Assembly: GCA_964517495.1 (NCBI GenBank)
Contig: CAZFER010000027.1
Span: 11,469 to 75,468, forward strand
DNA length: 64,000 nucleotides
DNA from: CAZFER01 sp964517495
GTDB lineage: Bacteria > Hinthialibacterota > Hinthialibacteria > Hinthialibacterales > Hinthialibacteraceae
Direction: 5' to 3'
Both the position numbers and the translations under genes were made by a program. Shown here piece by piece: positions 1 through 8,284 of the stretch. The stretch's first letter is position 1. The number at the start of each line of letters is the position of its first letter. The notes under the pieces were generated by a model that was not told the DNA's origin, did not search any database, and saw only the letters and a program-made list of their open reading frames with translations.

Positions 1-2286
1 GCTGTGTGATTTATTGAAGCCATACCCGGCGAATTTATAAATCAAACTCCACAAACGTTGGGCAATGGCTTTATCAACCCCTTTTTCCTTGGCACCTTCA
101 TAAAATTCTGTCTCCATCCTGTTAAGCAGTTCGACTTTTTTCTTGCCCATTGCCCGGCGCATGATGTCGGCTTGCCCCAAAGTAAAGCCGGCGATCACAT
201 TGGCGATTTTCATCACCTGTTCCTGGTACAAGATGATGCCGTAAGTTTCTTTAAGAATGGGTTCCAGGCTGGGATGATCATAGACGATTTGGGCTTCGCC
301 GTGTTTTCGTTTGATAAAGTCTTCCACCATTCCACTGCCCAAAGGGCCGGGGCGGTAAAGCGCCAAAAGGGCGATGATATCGCTGAATGTTTCGGGTCCC
401 AATTTTCGCAGGATTTCTTTCATCCCCGTCGATTCAAGCTGAAACACACCGTTGGTCTTCGCTTTGCACAGCAGTTCATAGGTCTTGGGATCATCCAACG
501 TCACATTGGTGATATCGAAATTGGGATCATGGCGTTCGTGAATACTTTCAATCGCGCCATCGATGACGGAAAGGTTTTTCAGGCCAAGGAAATCCATCTT
601 CAACAAGCCGATGGATTCCAGAATCTTCATTTCATATTGGGTTGATATGTCGTTCTCTTTATCGGCTCCCCTCATCAGGGGAGTAAACAGACGAAGGTCA
701 TCCGGCGCAATAATCACCCCGGCAGCGTGGGTGGAAGTGTTTCTGGCCATCCCCTCGATCTTGAGCGCATGGCGAAATAATTCCTGGTGCACGGCATCCT
801 GGTCGCGAATGCGGCGCAGTTCAGGCACATCATCCAATGCTTGCTGCAAGGTAACTCCCAGCCCATCTGGAATCAGCTTGGCGATTCGGTCGCCTTCCAC
901 GGCTGGTAACCCCAACACACGGGCCACATCCCGCACCGCGTTTTTGGCGCCGATGGTTCCAAAGGTGGCGATTTGAGCCACCCGGTCGCTTCCGTATTTT
1001 TCCTGGACATAACGAATCACTTCATCACGGCGCTTGTCGGAAAAATCAGTATCGATATCAGGCGGCGATATACGCTCCGGATTCAAAAAGCGTTCGAAGA
1101 GCAAACCATGTTTCAAAGGATCAATGTCGGTAATATACAAACAAAAGGCCACCACCGATCCTGCCGCCGAACCTCGGCCGGGACCGACGGAGATACCCTG
1201 CTTGCGGGCAAAATTCATGTAATCCCACACAATCAGGAAGTAGCCAGTAAAGTCTGAACCAATGATGATATCGAGTTCCCGCTCGATGCGATCCTTAACC
1301 TCTTGAGTAACCTCGCCATAGCGTTCTTTGGCTCCATCATAAACCAACTTGCGCAGATAATCCTCATAGGTTCCTGCATCCTCAGGGATTTCATAATTTG
1401 GCATGATTAATTTGGAACCATCATAGTTTAGCTCCAACTGGCATTGTTCGGCTACCAGCGCGGTGTTTTCCACTGCATCCACATAATCCGGCATTTGTTC
1501 TGCGATAATTTGGCCGGATTTGAAATAGAGCTCCTGGGTGGAGATTTTCAAGCGAGTGGGATCATTCAGATTTTTTTTGGTACCGATACAGATCAAGCAA
1601 TCCTGAGTGGAAGCATCTTCTGGCTTGAGGTAATGCACATCCGCTGTCGCCACCAGGGGGATGGATAGATCATCTGACAGCGAACGCATGCCTTGGTTGA
1701 CGATGTTTTGTAGATCGATACCGTTCCCCTGCACTTCGAGGAAAAAGTTCCCTTCACCAAATATCCTGGAATATTTTTCGGTGAGTACCTTGGCCTCTTC
1801 ATAATTATTATCGAGCAGAAGGGTTGGGATTTCCCCTTTTAAGCAGGCGCTTAAGCCAATAATTCCTTCTGAGTATTCAGCCAATACATCATGATCGATG
1901 CGAGGTTTGTAATAAAATCCCTCTAACTGGGCGACAGAGGTGAGATACATCAGATTTTTATAGCCGGTCTCGTTTTTGGCCAATAAAACAAGGTGAAAGT
2001 TCGAACGATCATTTCGATCATCAATGCTGGTCTCTTTGCCACCGCTTTTGTTAAAGCGGGAACCAGCTGCCACATAGGCCTCAACCCCCACGATGGGTTG
2101 AATTCCCTCCTTGCGGGCTTTTTGATAAAACTCCAATGAGCCATGCATAACCCCGTGGTCGGTCAGCGCCAGGTGGGACATTTCATAATTTTTGGCCTGT
2201 TGGATCAAATCATTTAACCGGCATGCGCCGTCAAGCAGGCTATATTCAGAATGCACATGGAGGTGTGTAAAATTCGATACGGACAT
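1..2286 (-). CDS. dnaE: DNA polymerase III subunit alpha, N-terminal part (cut by window edge)
   Basis: Replicative DNA polymerase catalytic subunit, cytoplasmic. The gene reads leftwards from an ATG at 2286 and stays open for 762 codons to the window edge, so the C-terminal third lies outside. The N-terminus shows the PHP domain (HVHSEYSLLDGA, then TDHGVMHG). Further in are the polymerase motifs GPGRGSAAGSVVAF and PDIDTDF, which carries the catalytic acidic residues, and later the segment VFQLESTGMKE. This order is that of DnaE-type Pol III alpha rather than PolC, which would have an exonuclease insert in the PHP region. The frame has no stop or frameshift. Upstream lies a repeat-rich intergenic stretch and an assembly gap, so its promoter region may be incomplete. 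Confidence 0.97.
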   Translation of the reverse strand, partial: MSVSNFTHLHVHSEYSLLDGACRLNDLIQQAKNYEMSHLALTDHGVMHGSLEFYQKARKEGIQPIVGVEAYVAAGSRFNKSGGKETSIDDRNDRSNFHLVLLAKNETGYKNLMYLTSVAQLEGFYYKPRIDHDVLAEYSEGIIGLSACLKGEIPTLLLDNNYEEAKVLTEKYSRIFGEGNFFLEVQGNGIDLQNIVNQGMRSLSDDLSIPLVATADVHYLKPEDASTQDCLICIGTKKNLNDPTRLKISTQELYFKSGQIIAEQMPDYVDAVENTALVAEQCQLELNYDGSKLIMPNYEIPEDAGTYEDYLRKLVYDGAKERYGEVTQEVKDRIERELDIIIGSDFTGYFLIVWDYMNFARKQGISVGPGRGSAAGSVVAFCLYITDIDPLKHGLLFERFLNPERISPPDIDTDFSDKRRDEVIRYVQEKYGSDRVAQIATFGTIGAKNAVRDVARVLGLPAVEGDRIAKLIPDGLGVTLQQALDDVPELRRIRDQDAVHQELFRHALKIEGMARNTSTHAAGVIIAPDDLRLFTPLMRGADKENDISTQYEMKILESIGLLKMDFLGLKNLSVIDGAIESIHERHDPNFDITNVTLDDPKTYELLCKAKTNGVFQLESTGMKEILRKLGPETFSDIIALLALYRPGPLGSGMVEDFIKRKHGEAQIVYDHPSLEPILKETYGIILYQEQVMKIANVIAGFTLGQADIMRRAMGKKKVELLNRMETEFYEGAKEKGVDKAIAQRLWSLIYKFAGYGFNKSHS

Positions 2287-2344
2287 AGATATCCCTCAAC
2301 TATAATAAAATGAAATGGTTAACACATAGCTCAATCCCCTGCAT

Positions 2345-2382
2345 GTTATAGGGGCAAATCTATGTGTTCGCCCTATGTTGTG
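2345..2382 (+). repeat. Dispersed intergenic repeat, copy A
   Basis: A stretch built around AGGGGCAAATCTATGTG then TTCGCCCTATGTTGTG. A near-identical stretch occurs at 27204-27238 and a diverged one inside the element at 46370-46541. All lie between genes, as expected of a small non-coding mobile or REP-like family. Confidence 0.75.
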
Positions 2383-2432
2383 ACACGGCCGCTTTAGACA
2401 ATCTCTCCTGATGAGCCGTTGTACGTGAAAAC

Positions 2433-2642
2433 GGCTCGACGGGAGTCTCGCCCTCCCTTTTAAGGCTCGACGGGAGTCTCNNNNNNNNNNNNNNNNNNNN
2501 NNNNNNNNNNNNNNNNNNNNNNNNNNNNNNNNNNNNNNNNNNNNNNNNNNNNNNNNNNNNNNNNNNNNNNNNNNNNNNNNGGCTCGACGGGAGTCTCGCC
2601 CTCCCTTTTAAGGCTCGACGGGAGTCTCTCCCTCCCTTTTAA
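2433..2642. repeat. Tandem 31-bp repeat array interrupted by assembly gap
   Basis: Units of 31 bp that begin GGCTCGACGGGAGTCTC and end CCCTCCCTTTTAA. A full unit lies at 2433-2463, a partial one at 2464-2480, and two full units at 2581-2611 and 2612-2642. The last unit has TCTCTCC in place of TCTCGCC. The true copy number is hidden by the gap. The unit is one arm of the hairpin element seen intact at 27081-27146, so this array looks like local amplification of half of that element. Confidence 0.9.
2481..2580. other. Assembly gap (100 N)
   Basis: Exactly 100 N characters flanked on both sides by the same 31-bp tandem repeat. The scaffolder joined contigs across the repeat, so the real length and content here are unknown. 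Confidence 0.99.
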
Positions 2643-3188
2643 GTTAATGAGATTGGATCAACATCTATATGTTATAGCTAAATATCTATTGATATACATG
2701 ATATTGTGTTTCAGCATACATCACGACGGCGATCTCTCCTGATTCAATAATATAGGAGAATATTTCAACTTGAGCAATGACTATTTTATCGAGGTTCTTT
2801 TATTTGGGAAGAAATTTAGTGGAAGCAATGTGGATCGAAAGACATTTAATCTTTTCGTTCTGTTAAACGTTTGCGTTGATATTTTTCATGGATGCCGGAT
2901 TGGGAATTTTGAGGGCGCATAACCAAGCACCGTGTACAGGGTAAGGTGGTGTTAGAAATTCGAGTTAATACCCCCTTTCTCCTGTCCTTTATATGCATGG
3001 ATTTATACCTCATTTTTTTATATGTTTTCATCAAATAAATTATATTCCCATGTGTGGAGCAAAACAAATATAATTTTAGAGTGCATTCTATCAAAATTTT
3101 TCTTTTATGGAGGCACACATTCGTGTATTCTTCTTATTAGAGTTTTGTTGGGCTCTATAATCCAGCACGGAAGTTAGAGTTAAATCAA
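2643..3188. other. AT-rich intergenic stretch, no gene recognised
   Basis: About 545 bp of AT-rich sequence between the repeat array and the hydrolase gene. The longest frame (minus strand, about 2846-3118) has no ribosome binding site and no recognisable protein features. I see no RNA gene or clear hairpin. It probably contains the promoter of the hydrolase gene, but I could not place one. Confidence 0.5.
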
Positions 3189-3995
3189 ATGGGATTAAAT
3201 ATTTTTCCTGTCACGATACGTGGTGTAACACCAGCCATTCATGGTTTATTGTGCCGTCCTGGGCATGAGCATCGTAGCTTGCCTACCGTGCTCTATTTTC
3301 ATGGCTTGAATGGAACCCGCAATCAAATCTTTCAGGATCGTTATGTGGAATTTGCCAGAACCATCAGTGGATTGGGGTGTAATCTGCTCTCTGTGGATTT
3401 ACGCGCGCATGGAGAGCGGCGTGAAAATAAAGAGCGGCCTGCCATTGAAAACATGATGAAGATCATCACTCATAAAGAGAAAAATCCGTTTGATGGAGCC
3501 TTTGAGGATATTAAAGTCATTGTTGATTTTTTGATCGATAAGAAAATCACCCTGCCAGGAAAATTGGCAGTCACCGGTCTGGCATGGGGTGGAATGCATG
3601 CCATGTATGCTCTTAAATCCGAACGCCGGGTGAGTTGCGCCATCGCTTTACTGCCGGTATGCAAGATAACCAGCCTGATTGAGTTTAAGGGATTGGTAAA
3701 AAATGCCCTTGTGCAAAAGCATGAACCCTTTAATTTTGTTGAAAAAGTTGCACCCAAGCCATTGTTACTGGTTACTGGTGAAAAAGATACACGAGCGGAT
3801 CCACGTTACGCGGCGATGATGTATGAGAAACTCTATCCGGAATATCTATCCGCCGGGGCGGATAAGAATTTGGCCTACACCATGATGCTGGGAACGGGAC
3901 ATGCCTATGACCCCCGCCTGGCGGATTGGGTGGTTAAATGGTTGAATGAGCACATCCTGGTTGATGATAAAGAAAAAAGTCCTGTGCTAGATTGA
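3189..3995 (+). CDS. Alpha/beta hydrolase-fold protein, nucleophile Ser replaced by Ala
   Basis: A 268-aa cytoplasmic protein of the dienelactone-hydrolase/prolyl-oligopeptidase-like type. Visible fold marks are the oxyanion-loop segment YFHGLNGT (about residues 36-43), the nucleophile-elbow position GLAWGG (130-135), the acid-loop segment VTGEKDTRAD (195-204) and the terminal His in GTGHAYDP (His238). In the family the elbow reads GxSxG. Here the middle residue is Ala132, encoded GCA, so the usual catalytic Ser is missing while the Asp and His positions remain. It may be a non-catalytic or altered-function member. It stands alone, followed convergently by the sigma factor gene. The substrate is unknown. 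Confidence 0.8.
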   Translation: MGLNIFPVTIRGVTPAIHGLLCRPGHEHRSLPTVLYFHGLNGTRNQIFQDRYVEFARTISGLGCNLLSVDLRAHGERRENKERPAIENMMKIITHKEKNPFDGAFEDIKVIVDFLIDKKITLPGKLAVTGLAWGGMHAMYALKSERRVSCAIALLPVCKITSLIEFKGLVKNALVQKHEPFNFVEKVAPKPLLLVTGEKDTRADPRYAAMMYEKLYPEYLSAGADKNLAYTMMLGTGHAYDPRLADWVVKWLNEHILVDDKEKSPVLD

Positions 3996-4053
3996 AGATC
4001 TCACTCTAATTGGTAAATACAAATTAGTGAATCGGTTTTTTCCAATAATTATA

Positions 4054-5520
4054 TCATCTGTTACGTTGACGATGCAAGTAATACTGCTGTAAGGATAATC
4101 CCCCGAATAATACGATCAACAATGCATTCAGCCAAATGAGCGAATAATCTTTAAGCACCGTGTCTCCCCAGTTTAAAACATAAACGTTGAAGTTCAAAAC
4201 AAACAAATCAAGGATCGCCAAGGCAATTAACGTAAATTGTATTGCCTTATGATGGTGCTTATGATCGGATAAAACCATTCTGGTTGAAATCATAAAGATC
4301 ACGATCCCTAACAGGCTAACATAAATAGGTGTTAACCAATCACCAGCGAGCCATGAGCAAGGGTACACCCATGCGATACAACCAAATATGGATCCCCCAT
4401 AGGCGCCGTATATATTCCCTTTTGTAAATACTTTGGATTGATGCTTCCTCTTAAATTCCTCAGGATCAACATAGGTGCCTTGCTCGATTTGGATATTCTT
4501 TAGCTGTTCGTTAAATCGCCTGATCAAAACAAACAAACCAGCCGTATAAAGAATGGAAAATCCAACAATCATACTGCCTATCGTAATGTAGGGATAAGAT
4601 TGAATTAACGAATCAAGTTTGGTTTTTGTGGGTGGATATATTAATGAGATATAGATGCCTAAAGCGGTAACTCCCCAAAATGCAACAACATAAAGTAAAA
4701 TTATAAAAGTGGAATAGATAACATGTTGGCGTTCCGCATTGGATTTTGCGCTGTTATAACTTGCTCTAATTCCAAAAATGGCGCCCATAATGCCGATCAA
4801 TGGTCCTAAAATCGCTCCTGTAAGGGATAATCCCGTGGCGGTTTTCATGGCAGTTGATCCTTGCGTGCTGTAAGCAGCAATTCCCGCCGCTGCCCACTGA
4901 GGAACTGTCGCGGGTAATGCCGCCATCACCATAATCGTAAAGCTCTTTTTGGGTCCACTGCTGGAAAGCGCTGATTCGACAAAAGCTGCGATGGATTCTT
5001 TCAGCATTTTCCGGCCTCGTGATAGCCTCTGCTTGACGGCATCCTCGCTAAGTTCCAACGCATCGGCCACTGATGCGACCGACTGTTGTTCGCGATAAAA
5101 AAGAATGAGTGGTTCACGATATTGAGTGGGAATATCTTCGATAGCGTTCCACAGTAAGGCTTCTTCTTCCTGCTTGATGATTCGCTCAACCGGAGAGTCT
5201 TCCGAGGGGATAGAGAGGTCATTTGTTTGAAAAGACGTTTCACGTGAATGTTTTCTTCGCCATTCGAGGCAAAGATTACGGGCGATACCACATAACCATG
5301 ATTTGAATTTATCCAGCTGATGGAGATCTTTCAGCCGCTGCCATGCCCGAACAAAGGTATCCTGCGCCAATTCTTCGCTATGGTTCAAATCCCCCGTTTC
5401 GTTGTAAGTTATGGCACATATCAACGATTGATAACGCTTGACCAGTTCGGCATAGAGTTCCCGGTTGCCATCCAGGCAGGCTTGTAAAATTTGCATGTCA
5501 CTTTTAACAGATGTTTCCAT
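4054..5520 (-). CDS. ECF sigma factor fused to a multi-pass membrane domain
   Basis: A 488-aa protein. Residues 1-180 are a complete ECF sigma factor. Region 2 contains EELAQDTFVRAWQRL followed by FKSWLCGIARN, and region 4 contains ALLWNAIEDIPTQYREPL followed by an HTH ending DAVKQRLSRGRKML. Residues from about 195 to 480 are hydrophobic and form roughly six to eight membrane segments (for example about 231-251, 268-295, 311-333, 370-412, 428-450, 460-480), with a charged loop around 340-365. ECF factors normally have about 180-200 residues and a separate anti-sigma partner. No such partner is next to this gene. The membrane part may tether or sense, controlling sigma release, which is an inference. 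The neighbours are unrelated single genes. Confidence 0.9.
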   Translation of the reverse strand: METSVKSDMQILQACLDGNRELYAELVKRYQSLICAITYNETGDLNHSEELAQDTFVRAWQRLKDLHQLDKFKSWLCGIARNLCLEWRRKHSRETSFQTNDLSIPSEDSPVERIIKQEEEALLWNAIEDIPTQYREPLILFYREQQSVASVADALELSEDAVKQRLSRGRKMLKESIAAFVESALSSSGPKKSFTIMVMAALPATVPQWAAAGIAAYSTQGSTAMKTATGLSLTGAILGPLIGIMGAIFGIRASYNSAKSNAERQHVIYSTFIILLYVVAFWGVTALGIYISLIYPPTKTKLDSLIQSYPYITIGSMIVGFSILYTAGLFVLIRRFNEQLKNIQIEQGTYVDPEEFKRKHQSKVFTKGNIYGAYGGSIFGCIAWVYPCSWLAGDWLTPIYVSLLGIVIFMISTRMVLSDHKHHHKAIQFTLIALAILDLFVLNFNVYVLNWGDTVLKDYSLIWLNALLIVLFGGLSLQQYYLHRQRNR

Positions 5521-5589
5521 GACCCATCTCCATTATTAACTTATTCAATAAATATAAGTGACATCAAACCCAAATAGGTGACAAAATAA

Positions 5590-6219
5590 TTAAGGGGCGA
5601 GGCGTTCGAATATCCAAGTTCCATCCTCTGTTTTACGGTATTGAATCCGATCGTGCAAGCGGTCCGGGCGGGATTGCCAGAACTCAATGAGATCAGGTAT
5701 TACCCGATAACCACCCCAATGAGGAGGACGGGGGATATCTTGATCATTAAATTTTTCAGTGAAATGGTGCATTTTCCCTTCTAAAACCTCTCGATTAGCT
5801 AAAACCTGGCTTTGGGGTGAAGCCCAGGCACCGAGTTGGCTTCCGCGTGGGCGGGATTGGAAATAACGATCTGATTCCTCAGCGGATACAGTTTCCACTC
5901 TTCCTTCAATACGAACCTGGCGATCTAGTGAAGCCCACCGAATAGCCAACGCAGCGTGAGGATTCTGTTTCAACTCCTGCGCTTTGCGGCTTTGGTAATT
6001 GGTATAGAAAACAAAGCCCCGCAGGTCGACTCCTTTAAGTAATACCACACGGGCCGCAGGCCTGCTATCTTGAGTAATCGTTGCCAATGTCATGGCGGTT
6101 GGTTCTGGTTCCTGAGACTGCTGGGCTATCTCAAACCATTTTTGAAATTGTTCAATTGGATCATTAAGAATTTGGTCTTCCAGCAAAGGCTGAAGCAAAT
6201 GTTTCTGAAATTCACTCAT
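5590..6219 (-). CDS. pdxH: Pyridoxamine 5'-phosphate oxidase
   Basis: FMN-dependent oxidase that converts pyridoxine or pyridoxamine 5'-phosphate to pyridoxal 5'-phosphate, the last step of vitamin B6 synthesis and salvage. It has 209 aa, close to the usual 210-220. Family marks are ARVVLLKGVDLRGFVFYTN, SRKAQELKQNPHAAL, the RQVRIEGRVE strand, and the C-terminal segment WGGYRVIPDLIEFWQ followed by RLHDRIQYR. The start ATG at 6219 follows a plausible Shine-Dalgarno sequence (AGGAGCGCTTC, reading leftwards). It stands alone between the sigma factor gene and the divergently oriented sulfatase gene. Confidence 0.96.
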   Translation of the reverse strand: MSEFQKHLLQPLLEDQILNDPIEQFQKWFEIAQQSQEPEPTAMTLATITQDSRPAARVVLLKGVDLRGFVFYTNYQSRKAQELKQNPHAALAIRWASLDRQVRIEGRVETVSAEESDRYFQSRPRGSQLGAWASPQSQVLANREVLEGKMHHFTEKFNDQDIPRPPHWGGYRVIPDLIEFWQSRPDRLHDRIQYRKTEDGTWIFERLAP

Positions 6220-6323
6220 GAAGCGCTCCTGTAACAGGGTAGACGAACTGGATTTTCCGGTTTATCGTTCATTAAGTAAAAAAAAGGCATATTAAAATAT
6301 TGTACTCGGGGAGGCCAATTAAC

Positions 6324-7730
6324 ATGAGCGAAACACGGCGGCAATTTTTACAAACCTTGGGTGGTGTGATAGGCGCCAATATCTGTTTGCCCCAAACCAG
6401 TAGAAGCGAAGAACAGGCATTGTCGAAACGTCCGCCTAATATACTGTTTTTCTTCCCCGACCAGCATCGCTATGATTGGACCGGAATGAACAAGGATATA
6501 CCGGTTCGCACGCCCCATCTCGATGCCCTGGCCCGGCGTGGAGTTTATTTTGCCAATGCGCTTTGTCCATCCCCGTTATGCGCACCATCGCGTGCTTGTT
6601 TAGCATCGGGCAAGGAATATGACCGCTGCCGTGTTCCCGGCAACCATGTGGATTATCCAATCGACCAAACCACCTTTTACCAACTTCTGCGTCAGGCTGG
6701 TTACCATGTCTCCGGATGTGGCAAGTTTGATCTTCACAAAGCCTCACCCACATGGGGGATCAAAGGGGATCATTTATTGAATGAGTGGGGATTTTCCAGC
6801 GGCATTGACAATGCAGGGAAGTGGGATGCGATCAACAGTGGGCGCAAAACCCCCAAAGATCCTTATATGTATTACCTCCATAAACATGAGTTAGCTAAAA
6901 CTCATGTGGATGACTTTATGCGGCGTCGAAAAGTGGGTAGTTACAAAGCCACCTTTCCCACGCCTCTTCCGGAAAAGGCGTATTGTGATAACTGGGTAGC
7001 CCAGAATGGTTTGGACTTGATGAATCAATTCCCCAAGGATAAACCCTGGTTTATTCAGGTGAATTTTGCCGGACCGCATGATCCGGTGGATGTCACCAAA
7101 CGGATGCATTCCTTTTATGATGATGTGGATTTCCCTCAACCCAACCAAAGTACCCAGTTCACCCCAGAAAAACATAATGCTATCCGGCGAAATTATTCGG
7201 CGATGGTAGAAAATATCGATGAATGGCTGGGGCGCTATATCAAGGAGATAGAAAAACGAGGTGAGTTGGATAACACCCTCATCGTGTTCAGCAGTGATCA
7301 TGGCGAGATGCTGGGTGATCATAACCTATGGGCGAAAACCAAGCCTCATCAACCTTCCGTGGGCGTTCCACTCGTCATTGCTGGACCAGGTATTGCGCAA
7401 AATATTTGGTGTGAGGCACCAGCGACGATTTTGGATTTATCCGCGACCTTTTTGGATTATGCCAATGTGGATATCCCCAGCGATATGGATAGCCAAACGC
7501 TACGGCCCATTCTCTCTGGAAAAGAGAAAGCCACTCGTGAGTATGTCTATTCCGGCTTGCGCTCATGGCGGCAAGTATTTGATGGCCGCTACAAACTGAC
7601 CACCGGCTATGGCAAATCAAAAGAACCGCTGCTGTTCGATTTGCAGGAAGATCCCAAGGAAAATAACAATATCGCCAGTACAAATCCAACGCAATTAAAA
7701 CGGCTGGAGGAATATCTGAAGGAGATATAA
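6324..7730 (+). CDS. Tat-exported type I sulfatase
   Basis: A 468-aa arylsulfatase-family enzyme that hydrolyses sulfate esters, probably of polysaccharides or glycans, after export. I place the start at ATG 6324 because GGGGAGG (6308-6314) lies nine bases upstream and the protein then begins with a twin-arginine signal, ETRRQFLQTLGGVIG. A TTG 24 bp further upstream lacks a ribosome site. The nucleophile motif CxPxR is present as Cys86-Ala-Pro-Ser-Arg90, so the enzyme needs conversion of Cys86 to formylglycine. Metal-site segments include FFPDQHRYD (43-51) and FSSDHGEMLGDHNLW. The only SUMF1-type protein in this window (49992-56129) lacks the cysteines of a formylglycine-generating enzyme, so the maturase must be elsewhere. 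Confidence 0.95.
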   Translation: MSETRRQFLQTLGGVIGANICLPQTSRSEEQALSKRPPNILFFFPDQHRYDWTGMNKDIPVRTPHLDALARRGVYFANALCPSPLCAPSRACLASGKEYDRCRVPGNHVDYPIDQTTFYQLLRQAGYHVSGCGKFDLHKASPTWGIKGDHLLNEWGFSSGIDNAGKWDAINSGRKTPKDPYMYYLHKHELAKTHVDDFMRRRKVGSYKATFPTPLPEKAYCDNWVAQNGLDLMNQFPKDKPWFIQVNFAGPHDPVDVTKRMHSFYDDVDFPQPNQSTQFTPEKHNAIRRNYSAMVENIDEWLGRYIKEIEKRGELDNTLIVFSSDHGEMLGDHNLWAKTKPHQPSVGVPLVIAGPGIAQNIWCEAPATILDLSATFLDYANVDIPSDMDSQTLRPILSGKEKATREYVYSGLRSWRQVFDGRYKLTTGYGKSKEPLLFDLQEDPKENNNIASTNPTQLKRLEEYLKEI

Positions 7731-7739
7731 TATTCAGTA

Positions 7740-7835
7740 TTTCGGGGGGGGTTACAAATCCGCCCCTACGAGAGGTATTTATTATCATTTCCAGGGGCGT
7801 TGCCCGCTGGCTATTTTATGTAACCCCGTTGGGGT
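7740..7835. repeat. Degenerate palindromic intergenic repeats
   Basis: Contains GGGTTACAAATCCGCCCCTA, related to the GGGTT..AAACCCGCCCCTACA repeats at 33866-33900 and 49810-49830. A second palindromic piece around CCCCGTTGGGG follows. No coding potential is seen. The stretch from here to 8015 holds nothing else I can name. Confidence 0.55.
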
Positions 7836-8015
7836 AAAAAGCAATGACAACCTCGGCATCCCATAATCAATCCCGCTTTCAGTCTGCACTATTAACCTTG
7901 CTGCAATATGGCTATTTTAAGCAATTATTCACTTAAATTGTGGACATAATATCCCTGTTTACTCTATTCTAATAAATAATCTATACTATCTGAACATGAG
8001 AGGAAAGGTATAATT

Positions 8016-8144
8016 GTGAAAAAACGATCGGGACATTCTCTTTTGGAACTTCTGATTGCGGTATCAATTATACTTATATTAGTAGGAATTGCCGTTTTGA
8101 ATTATACCCGAATCCTTGAACGAATACGGTCTATTTTTGGCTAA
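8016..8144 (+). pseudogene. Truncated prepilin-like fragment (N-methylation helix only)
   Basis: GTG start at 8016 after GAGAGGAAAGG. The 42-residue product has a short basic leader and then the type IV prepilin motif GHSLLELLIAVSIILILVG, with Glu at position +5 after the Gly cleavage site. A stop comes at 8142, just after the hydrophobic helix. Real (pseudo)pilins continue for 100 or more residues. An open frame in the +1 phase runs on to 8307 (from about 8116, with residues such as MECTYRITHHRDRD), so a single-base deletion may have split a small pilin gene of roughly 90-95 codons. Either it is a broken pilin or a very short helix-only protein. It lies directly upstream of the GH116-like gene and the +1 frame overlaps that gene's start. 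Confidence 0.6.
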
Positions 8145-8284
8145 AGAACAGCGGTTGGATTTTTATCCACCCTTATCCATCCACATGGAATGCACTTATA
8201 GAATTACTCATCATCGAGATCGTGATACCCACCAAACGGTGGAAGAATACAATTCACTCTGCACCCTCCAACAAAGGTTGAGAA

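Noticed and set aside
58..1257. Plus-strand frames over the first 1.3 kb
   Set aside because: They run opposite to an unbroken, clearly recognisable dnaE frame and carry no protein features.
2433..2642. Possible CRISPR array
   Set aside because: Units are directly abutting with no spacers, and the unit is one arm of a dispersed palindrome.
2846..3118. Minus-strand 90-aa frame
   Set aside because: No ribosome site, no recognised features, AT-rich; treated as chance.
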